Part shown: positions 55,321 to 62,700 of the stretch, one piece after another
Position numbering within the stretch: position 1 is the first letter of the stretch
Layout of the letters: each line of letters begins with the position of its first letter
NCBI RefSeq assembly: GCF_013266735.1
Contig: NZ_JABSNU010000006.1
Coordinates: 124,001-188,000 of the forward strand
Origin: Pedobacter foliorum
Lineage (GTDB): Bacteria > Bacteroidota > Bacteroidia > Sphingobacteriales > Sphingobacteriaceae
DNA: 64,000 nucleotides
Reading direction: 5' to 3'
Translations under genes and position numbers: made by a program
The notes under the pieces: generated by a model
What the model saw: the letters and a program-made list of their open reading frames with translations, nothing else
Told to the model about the DNA's origin: nothing
The model's database searches: none

Positions 55321-55881
55321 ATGAAGCAGGTTGAAGATTCAGAGATTTTAGAAAAGTTCGCTAACACAAAAACTCGTAATGAAGCCTTTAACCTGCTTTT
55401 AAATAAATACCAACAAAAAATATACTGGCATATCCGCCGTATGGTAATAGATCACGACGATGCGGATGATCTTGTACAGGATGTTTTTGTTAAGGTTTGG
55501 AAAAACCTAGAATCTTTCCGCAGTGATGCTCAGCTTTACACCTGGATCTACAGGATTGCTACCAATGAGTGTATCACTTTCCTCAATAAAAAGAAACAAA
55601 GAAATAATACCTCATTAGATGAGGTTTCAGACGAACTATCGGAAACACTGGTAGCTTCATCTTATTTTAATGGAGATAAAATACAGCTAAAACTACAGCA
55701 GGCACTACTAACTTTACCCGAAAAACAAAGACTTATATTTAACATGAAATATTTTGATGAACTTAAATATGAAGAAATTTCGGAAATTACAGGAACCAGC
55801 GTAGGCGCGTTAAAAGCCTCTTTTCATATAGCCGTAAAAAAAATTGAAACTTTTATGCTAAATGAAGACATTACCTTTTAA
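55321..55881 (+). CDS. ECF RNA polymerase sigma factor (SigE-like)
   Basis: 186 residues. Region 2 has HDDADDLVQDVFVKVWKNLESF and the -10-binding WIYRIATNECITFLNKKKQ; region 4 is LPEKQRLIFNMKYFDELKYEEISEITGTSVGALKASFHIAVKKIE. It resembles RpoE-like envelope-stress sigma factors rather than the FecR-linked type. A single-pass membrane protein and a Spy/CpxP-like protein follow within 700 bases, which fits a sigma, anti-sigma and target module. Confidence 0.92.
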   Translation: MKQVEDSEILEKFANTKTRNEAFNLLLNKYQQKIYWHIRRMVIDHDDADDLVQDVFVKVWKNLESFRSDAQLYTWIYRIATNECITFLNKKKQRNNTSLDEVSDELSETLVASSYFNGDKIQLKLQQALLTLPEKQRLIFNMKYFDELKYEEISEITGTSVGALKASFHIAVKKIETFMLNEDITF

Positions 55882-55915
55882 ACCTTTTGGCAATTAATGC
55901 ATCAATACATTTGTA

Positions 55916-56434
55916 ATGAAACAAGATTTTGAAAACGATGAATGGATGAAGGGAGTTCGGGAAACCGGATTTACTACCCCTGCACATTATTTTGATGAAT
56001 TGAGCGAAAGCATCAATGCCCGAATTAGTGCAGAAAAATTCAAAGCCGTTATTCAAAATGACGGGCATACAGTTCCTGATAATTACTTTGAAAAATTACA
56101 AGCTAACATTTTAGCTAAAACCATAGCAGAACCTGTAGCAAAACCTAAAGTAGTACGTTTATGGAACTCTAGCCTCTTAAAATATGCTACCGCAGCCTGC
56201 TTTTTATTAGTGACGGGCTTGGGTCTGTATTTCAACCAAAGAAATCCGGTTCAGCAAACTGCCTCTACAGATTTAGCAACAGACCAAATGTTATATGACA
56301 TTGACGAGCAAGTTATTATAGATCATATTAGTAGTGCCGATATTATACAACCTAAATCGACAGCTGCAGATACCGACTTAGAAAACTATATACTAACTAA
56401 TTATTCTCAAAGCGAGCTTGCAACAAGTTTATAA
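55916..56434 (+). CDS. Probable membrane anti-sigma factor with a repeated PxxYFxxL motif
   Basis: 172 residues. The cytoplasmic N-terminal part has two similar stretches about 38 residues apart: TPAHYFDELSESINARI and VPDNYFEKLQANILAKT (identical P, YF, L, I and A positions). One membrane segment lies at about residues 88-105 (YATAACFLLVTGLGLYF). The remaining 65 residues or so would be periplasmic. Position directly after the sigma gene (34 bases) and this topology indicate an anti-sigma factor. I recognise no zinc-binding ZAS motif, so the class is unusual or phylum-specific. Confidence 0.65.
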   Translation: MKQDFENDEWMKGVRETGFTTPAHYFDELSESINARISAEKFKAVIQNDGHTVPDNYFEKLQANILAKTIAEPVAKPKVVRLWNSSLLKYATAACFLLVTGLGLYFNQRNPVQQTASTDLATDQMLYDIDEQVIIDHISSADIIQPKSTAADTDLENYILTNYSQSELATSL

Positions 56435-56443
56435 TCTATAGAA

Positions 56444-56890
56444 ATGAAAAATTTAACCATTATAGCGCTCCTTTTTATATTCCCTATTCTTGCAATGGCA
56501 CAAAGACCAGACAACAAGAAACGTGAGGAAATTGAGTCTTATAAAATTGCTTATTTAACCCAGAAACTAGAGCTATCAACTGAAGAAGCGAAGATCTTTT
56601 GGCCTATCTATAACGACTATCAAAAAGAGCTATCTGAACTGCGTAAAGAGCGTGGACAAAAAATGATCAGCTTTAAAAAGATGCCTGAAATTGACGAAAT
56701 GTCTGACAGTGAAGTGCAAGCTTTGATCGTTAATGATTTTGACTTTAAACAAAAAGACCTGAACCTTGACAAAAAGTATTATGCAAAACTAAAGTCAAGC
56801 TTACCGATTAAGGTTATAGGAAAATACTATAGAGCTCAAGAAACCTTTAAAAGAGAGTTACTATCAAGATACCGTAATAACAAGCCTTAA
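56444..56890 (+). CDS. Spy/CpxP-like periplasmic protein
   Basis: 148 residues. A signal peptide (MKNLTIIALLFIFPILAMA, before QRPDNKKR) precedes an all-helical charged protein (YLTQKLELSTEEAKIFWPIYNDYQKELSELRKERG). The LELSTEEAKIFWP segment resembles the LTxxQ region of Spy and CpxP, ATP-independent periplasmic chaperones. It starts 9 bases after the probable anti-sigma gene, so it is likely both a product and a feedback element of the stress module. Homology is by pattern only. Confidence 0.65.
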   Translation: MKNLTIIALLFIFPILAMAQRPDNKKREEIESYKIAYLTQKLELSTEEAKIFWPIYNDYQKELSELRKERGQKMISFKKMPEIDEMSDSEVQALIVNDFDFKQKDLNLDKKYYAKLKSSLPIKVIGKYYRAQETFKRELLSRYRNNKP

Positions 56891-56894
56891 TTCT

Positions 56895-56902
56895 TACCTT
56901 TG
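56895..56902 (+). promoter_or_regulatory. -7 element just before the class III aminotransferase
   Basis: TACCTTTG matches TAnnTTTG and ends three bases before the ATG at 56906, implying a near-leaderless mRNA. No TTG box is seen upstream. Confidence 0.45.
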
Positions 56903-56905
56903 TGT

Positions 56906-58093
56906 ATGCTTACACAACGTCAGTTATTTCTTCAACATAACGCTCAAACAACATTAGAACCTCTCCTTTTAGAATTTAATAAAGCCAGCGGAATGTATCT
57001 TTATGATACTGAGGGCAAAAAATATCTGGATTTAATAGCAGGCATTGGCGTTAGCAATGTTGGCCATTGCCACCCTGCCGTTGTAGAAGCTGTAAAAAAT
57101 CAGGCAGAAAGCTATATGCACATTATGGTGTATGGCGAGTTTGTTCAAAGTCCACAAGTGAATTTTGCAAAAGCACTTGCCGATGTTTTACCATCAAATT
57201 TAAACTGCACTTATTTTGTAAATTCAGGAGCCGAAGCTGTTGAAGGTGCAATGAAGCTTGCAAAGCGTTATACGCAGCGAACCGAGATCATTTCCTGCAA
57301 TAATTCTTACCATGGTAGCACTCAAGGTGCATTAAGTTTAATGGGTAACGAAGAGTTTAAACAGGCCTATCGTCCCCTACTACCTCACATTAAATTTATT
57401 GAATACAATTCGTTACCTGATCTGAATCTGATCACTACAAACACCGCAGCTGTATTTGTTGAAACCATACAGGGAGAAGCAGGGATTAGAGTTGCCGATA
57501 AGGCTTATTTTAAAGCCCTCAGAGAGAAATGTACTGCCACTGGCACATTGTTAGTGCTCGACGAAATTCAATGCGGCTTTGGGCGCACAGGCAAGCTATT
57601 TGGCTTTCAACATTTCGACATTGTACCGGATATCCTATTGTTAGCCAAAGGCATTGGAGGCGGTATGCCAATTGGTGCATTTATAAGTTCAAAAGAAATT
57701 ATGATTGCGCTGGCAACCAACCCGATACTTGGCCATATTACAACCTTTGGCGGTCACCCGGTTAGCTGCGCAGCAGGCTTAGCAACATTGCAAACAATTG
57801 TTAATGAAAACATAGTTGATGGCGTAACAGAAAAAGGAGAACTGTTTAAAAAATTACTCGTACATCCTGCAATAAAAGAAGTACGTGGCAAAGGATTAAT
57901 GATTGCAATTGAATTTGAAAACTTTGAAACCAACAAAAAGATCATTGATGCGTGTATTGCCGATGGCGTAATAAGCGACTGGTTTTTACATTGCAGTAAT
58001 TCAATGCGGGTAGCACCACCACTAATCATCAGCAATGAAGAAATAGAATACGCTTGTTCCGTTATTTTAAAGAATGTTGATGCTTTAACTTAG
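56906..58093 (+). CDS. Class III PLP-dependent aminotransferase (acetylornithine/4-aminobutyrate type)
   Basis: 395 residues from ATG at 56906; an in-frame TTG at 56900 falls inside the -7 box and is rejected. YLDLIAGIGVSNVGHCHP, FVNSGAEAVEGAMKLAKRYT, ETIQGEAGI, LVLDEIQCGFGRTGK and LLLAKGIGGGMPIGAF (PLP-binding Lys near residue 246) are all conserved. The fold covers acetylornithine, succinylornithine and 4-aminobutyrate transaminases. No arginine-synthesis genes are nearby, so the substrate is open. Confidence 0.88.
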   Translation: MLTQRQLFLQHNAQTTLEPLLLEFNKASGMYLYDTEGKKYLDLIAGIGVSNVGHCHPAVVEAVKNQAESYMHIMVYGEFVQSPQVNFAKALADVLPSNLNCTYFVNSGAEAVEGAMKLAKRYTQRTEIISCNNSYHGSTQGALSLMGNEEFKQAYRPLLPHIKFIEYNSLPDLNLITTNTAAVFVETIQGEAGIRVADKAYFKALREKCTATGTLLVLDEIQCGFGRTGKLFGFQHFDIVPDILLLAKGIGGGMPIGAFISSKEIMIALATNPILGHITTFGGHPVSCAAGLATLQTIVNENIVDGVTEKGELFKKLLVHPAIKEVRGKGLMIAIEFENFETNKKIIDACIADGVISDWFLHCSNSMRVAPPLIISNEEIEYACSVILKNVDALT

Positions 58094-58322
58094 TCATCCT
58101 GAGAGCCTAGCATTCGAAAGAATGCAAAAAAGTGGCAATGACAATTTTGTATACTCGGTCGTCATCCTGAATTTATTTCAGGACCCCGCAAGAGAAGGGA
58201 AGCCTCGCTAGTGCGAGATACCGCTCTTCAGCGGCATGACGACTGCTGCTAGTGCGAGGTGCTGAACTAAATTCAGCATAACGATTGGCTTAAGGAAGGT
58301 TTAGCAGACTACTTAATGTACC
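58094..58322. repeat. REP-like element cluster
   Basis: Arm at 58160-58187 (starting CGTCATCCTGAATTTATTTC) faces a diverged partner at 58256-58283 (GAGGTGCTGAACTAAATTCA and following). A partial copy (GTCATCCTGAGAGC) is at 58093. Between the arms are a CCGCT-AGCGG hairpin and two copies of CTAGTGCGAG. It occupies the whole gap between the convergent aminotransferase and DUF58 genes. Confidence 0.7.
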
Positions 58323-59243
58323 CTAGCTCATCTTTTGTCGTTTAATCAGATAAGCTTGCAATATGGGATAAAATCCTGCTGAAATATCAGCATCGATCAT
58401 GTCTATTTTATACTGTGTACACTTAAGTTGTATGGCTTGCCTATAATGACTCATTTTTGAAAGATAAGCCTCTTTTACTTTAGATGAATGCGCTTTAAGC
58501 TTTGCCCCTGTCTCCATATCAACAAACTCATAAGGGCGATTTTCAAAGTTAAAATCTACTTCCTTTGATTTGTCGGTAACATTAAAAATAATCACCTCGT
58601 GCTTATTAAACTTTAAGTGCTGCAAGGCAGAAAACAAAGCTTCAGTATCATTTTCATCCTGCATTGTATTTAGCATATCGCTAAAAATAACTACCAACGA
58701 CCGTTTATGAATCAATTCAGCAATTTGATGCAACGCCTGCTCTACATTGGTTTTTACGTCCATCTTTTGAGATTTCAATATCCCCTCCAGATGGGTAAAT
58801 AAATATTTTTGATGTGTAGTAGTAGATTTTGCGGGAGTATTTAACAACAAATGATCCGTAAAAAGACTAAGCCCAAATGCATCTCGCTGCCGTTTTAATA
58901 AATAAATCAAGGCAGCTGTAGCCTGTATAGCAAAATTGAGCTTATTGTATTCGTTTACCGGAAAAAACATAGACGAAGAAACATCTATTATGAATTGGCA
59001 ACGAAGGTTGGTTTCCTCTTCGTACCTTTTACTGAACAATTTATCTGTTCTGGCATACAGTTTCCAATCAATATTTTTAACGCTATCACCAACATTGTAA
59101 AGTCTGTGTTCGGCAAATTCAACAGAGAAACCATGAAACGGACTTTTATGAAGACCGGTAATAAAGCCCTCTACTACCTGTCGTGCAAGAAGTTCTAAAT
59201 TACTGTTAAAGTGTAAGGCTTGTTCATCAAATGGCGACTGCAT
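58323..59243 (-). CDS. DUF58-domain protein
   Basis: 306 residues. VEFAEHRLYNVGDSVKNIDWKLYARTDKLFSKRYEEE is the DUF58 core, followed by a VWA-like segment CQFIIDVSSSMFF with a DxSxS metal site and a later SDMLNTMQDEND. Such proteins usually act with a MoxR ATPase and other VWA proteins in complex assembly; those partners would lie outside or elsewhere, because none is adjacent here. No membrane segment. It is downstream of trxA, separated by a terminator. Confidence 0.87.
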   Translation of the reverse strand: MQSPFDEQALHFNSNLELLARQVVEGFITGLHKSPFHGFSVEFAEHRLYNVGDSVKNIDWKLYARTDKLFSKRYEEETNLRCQFIIDVSSSMFFPVNEYNKLNFAIQATAALIYLLKRQRDAFGLSLFTDHLLLNTPAKSTTTHQKYLFTHLEGILKSQKMDVKTNVEQALHQIAELIHKRSLVVIFSDMLNTMQDENDTEALFSALQHLKFNKHEVIIFNVTDKSKEVDFNFENRPYEFVDMETGAKLKAHSSKVKEAYLSKMSHYRQAIQLKCTQYKIDMIDADISAGFYPILQAYLIKRQKMS

Positions 59244-59253
59244 AGTGTAAATA

Positions 59254-59288
59254 TAAAAAAAGCGTTCATAAGTTATGAACGCTTTTTA
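59254..59288 (-). terminator. trxA terminator
   Basis: AAAAAGCGTTCAT (59256-59268) pairs with ATGAACGCTTTTT (59275-59287). On the minus strand it ends in TTTTTTT, 18 bases after the trxA stop. Confidence 0.85.
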
Positions 59289-59305
59289 AACTAGTGTATT
59301 TTGAA

Positions 59306-59626
59306 TTACGCTAATTGCTTATCTAATTTCTGCGCTAATACAGATTTTGGAACTGCACCAACTTGCTTATCAACAACCTGACCGTCTTTAAAATACAACA
59401 AAGCAGGAATGTTGCGGATTCCGAATTGAGTTGAGATCTGTGGGTTGTTATCTACGTTAACTTTACCAACGATTGCTTTTCCTTCGTATTCTTTTGCTAT
59501 CTCATCTACTGATGGTCCAACCATGCGACATGGACCACACCATTCTGCCCAAAAATCAACCAAAACGGGTTTATCTGATTTTAATACAAGTTCTTCGAAG
59601 TTTGCATCTGTAATTTCCAAAGCCAT
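59306..59626 (-). CDS. trxA: Thioredoxin
   Basis: 106 residues from ATG at 59626 ([19 protein letters not shown]); the frame open from 59668 would add 14 residues foreign to the family. The redox site [10 protein letters not shown] has Cys-Gly-Pro-Cys, with the cis-Pro in [10 protein letters not shown]. It is the general cytoplasmic disulfide reductase and would serve Bcp at 41958. It is monocistronic, with a clear promoter and terminator. Confidence 0.96.
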   Translation of the reverse strand: MALEITDANFEELVLKSDKPVLVDFWAEWCGPCRMVGPSVDEIAKEYEGKAIVGKVNVDNNPQISTQFGIRNIPALLYFKDGQVVDKQVGAVPKSVLAQKLDKQLA

Positions 59627-59725
59627 AATTCTTATTTTAATTTTGTTTATTTTTCCTATTGAAATCAACTGTTAAAAGTCTGTAGCATAAACTCTGTGAG
59701 TATAAATTTACAGGTATTGTTGATG

Positions 59726-59755
59726 CAAAGATATAATCAATTGTAGTGCCATCAA
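59726..59755 (-). promoter_or_regulatory. trxA promoter
   Basis: On the minus strand: TTG (59755-59753), exactly 19 bases, TATCTTTG (59733-59726). This matches the Bacteroidetes consensus in full apart from the first T of TTTG. The predicted leader is about 90-95 bases. Confidence 0.7.
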
Positions 59756-59777
59756 CTTTACTAGTGCCAAAATGACA

Positions 59778-62700
59778 TTAGTTCAACTTAGGGTGAACAT
59801 CCAAACTCTTCAATTGATCTAAAAAATGATTACTAGGATTGATTTTAACCGACTTAGAAGGCATTTTAATGTTCACATTCTGCTCCCTATCATAAATTTC
59901 AAAAAGTAACTGGCAATTTTGCTGATCAGTATTAGCCTTATTGTCTTCTAATATTGCATTAATTTGAGTCATAAAGTCATCATCAATCCGTTCAAGTGGC
60001 ACCTGGATGGTTACAGACTTAGCCAATTTATCTCTTAATTCCGAAAGCAGGTTAATAGAAGTGATCTTAAACTCCCAATCGCCCTCTTTTCTAAATCTTT
60101 CTCCAACCCTCCCGCGAATTTGTAAATAATAACCATCAGTTAGAAACTGTTTAAACTTAATGAAGTCATCACCAAATAAAGCAAGCTCACAAGTATCCTC
60201 ATAATCTTCAAAAACCATGGTTCCAAAAGGCTTTCCGGTTTTAGTCATTCTTTGCGCTGCCACCACTACCAAACCACCTACAACCAGTTCTCGGTTCTTT
60301 ATTCCCTCAAACTCAGCAAGCACCTCTTCATTGGTATCTCCGGTTCTTATCTTGTTAACAATAGAAAGATGTCTAACCTTTTGCTGGCAAAATTCATTTA
60401 ATTCTAAGCGGTAATTATCCAAAGGGTGGCCACTCAGAAAAATTCCGATAGCATCCTTTTCAAATTTTAAACGATCAATTAAGGTCCATTCCGGAGCAAC
60501 CGGAAGTGATGGTTCCGAAATCATATCGGCCACTGAACCTCCAAATAGAGACGATTGCGATGACGATTCGTTATTCGCAAAATCATTGGCAAATTTGATG
60601 AGCTTCTCTATTCCGTTCATCTTATCATTAATACCTACAAAAAAGTACTGCGCACGGTGATAGCCAAAGCCATCAAATGCACCACTGTAAACGAAACTCT
60701 CATATGCTTTTTTGTTTACAGTACGCGTATTAGACCTTTTAGCAAAATCATGAACGTCTTTATACATTCCATGCTCATTCCGATCTACAATAATACTTTC
60801 TACAGCTTTATCACCAACCCCTTTAATACCGGATAATCCGAAACGGATTTCGCCCTGAGGATTTACGGAGAACTTAATACCTGATTCATTAACATCCGGA
60901 CCAAGCACCGGAACCCCCATTTGCTTACACTCTTCCATGAAAAAGGCAACTTGTTTAATGTCGCTCATGTTGTTCGACAGTACTGCAGCCATATATTCAG
61001 CAGGGTAATGCGCCTTTAAATAAGCAGTTTGGTAGGCAATCCAGGCGTAACAAGTAGAGTGAGATTTGTTGAACGCGTAGGATGCAAAAGCTTCCCAATC
61101 TTTCCAAATCTTTTCAAGGGTAGTTGGATCGTGCCCTTTTTCTGCTGCCTGAGCAACAAATTTAGGTTTCATCTTATCTAGTACTTCCTTTTGCTTTTTA
61201 CCCATTGCCTTACGCAAAACGTCGGCCTCACCTTTAGTAAAACCGGCAAGCTTTTGAGACAGAAGCATCACTTGCTCCTGGTATACAGTAATACCGTAAG
61301 TTTCCTTTAAATACTCTTCGCAGGCATCAAGGTCATACTGAATTTCTTCCTCGCCATTCTTTCTGCGCACAAAACTTGGAATATACTCCAATGGTCCCGG
61401 GCGATAAAGTGCATTCATGGCAATTAAGTCACCAAAAACCGTAGGCTTTAGCTCCTTCATGTATTTCTGCATCCCGTTACTCTCGTACTGGAAAATACCT
61501 ATCGTTTCTCCTCTCTGGAAAAGCTCGTATGTCTTTTCATCGTCTATTGGGAAGTTATCAGGATCAAGCTCTACACCATGCCCAAGCTTTACAAGCTTAA
61601 CAGTGTCCTTAATAAGGGTTAATGTTTTTAACCCTAAAAAGTCCATTTTTAGCAATCCGGCACTCTCTACAACAGAGTTATCAAACTGTGTTACATACAG
61701 ATCGGAATCCTTAGCTACAGAAACAGGAACGAAATTAGTAATATCGTCGGGCGTAATAATTACCCCACAGGCATGTATACCTGTGTTACGTAATGACCCT
61801 TCCAAAATTTGCGCCTGCAGAATGGTTTCGGCACTTAAATCTTTAGCACTTGATAAAGCTTTTAGCTCTAAAACCTTTTCGTATTCATCAGCCCTTAAGG
61901 CCTCTTTTAATGTCTTTTCATCAAGATTAAAAATCTTGGCCAGCTTCATATTAGGAATAAGCTTGGCTATTTTATCAGCTTCAAAAAGTGGCAGATCTAA
62001 TACACGGGCGGTATCTCTGATAGAAGATTTTGCCGCCATGGTACCATAAGTAATGATTTGCGCAACTTGATTTGAACCATATTTTTTGATTACATAATCC
62101 ATTACCCTTCCACGACCCTCGTCGTCAAAGTCAATATCAATATCGGGCATGGAAACACGATCCGGATTTAGGAAACGCTCAAAAAGGAGGTCGTACTTAA
62201 TCGGATCTATATTGGTAATCCATAAACAATACGCAACTACCGATCCTGCAGCAGATCCACGGCCCGGTCCTACCGAAACATCCAGATTCCTGGCTTCGGC
62301 AATAAAATCCTGTACAATAAGGAAATAGCCGGGATAACCAGTTTTTTCGATGGTTTGCAACTCGAAATCTAGTCGTTCAGTAATTTCAGGTGTAAGCTCT
62401 CCGTAACGTTTCTTAGCCCCTACATAAGTAAGATGACGAAGAAATTTATTCTCTCCTCGTTTACCACCATCTTCCTCATCCTCGACAACTAAAAACTCTT
62501 CCGGAATATCGAACTTAGGCAAGAGCACCTCACGTGCAAGTTTGTAGATTTCAATTTTATCTACAATGGATTGTATGTTTAAAATAGCTTCAGGGACATC
62601 GGCAAAAAGCGCCTTCATCTCATCAGCAGATTTGAAATAGTATTCCTGATTAGGCAAACCATAGCGGAAACCACGGCCGCTACCTATTTGAGTGGCTTGT

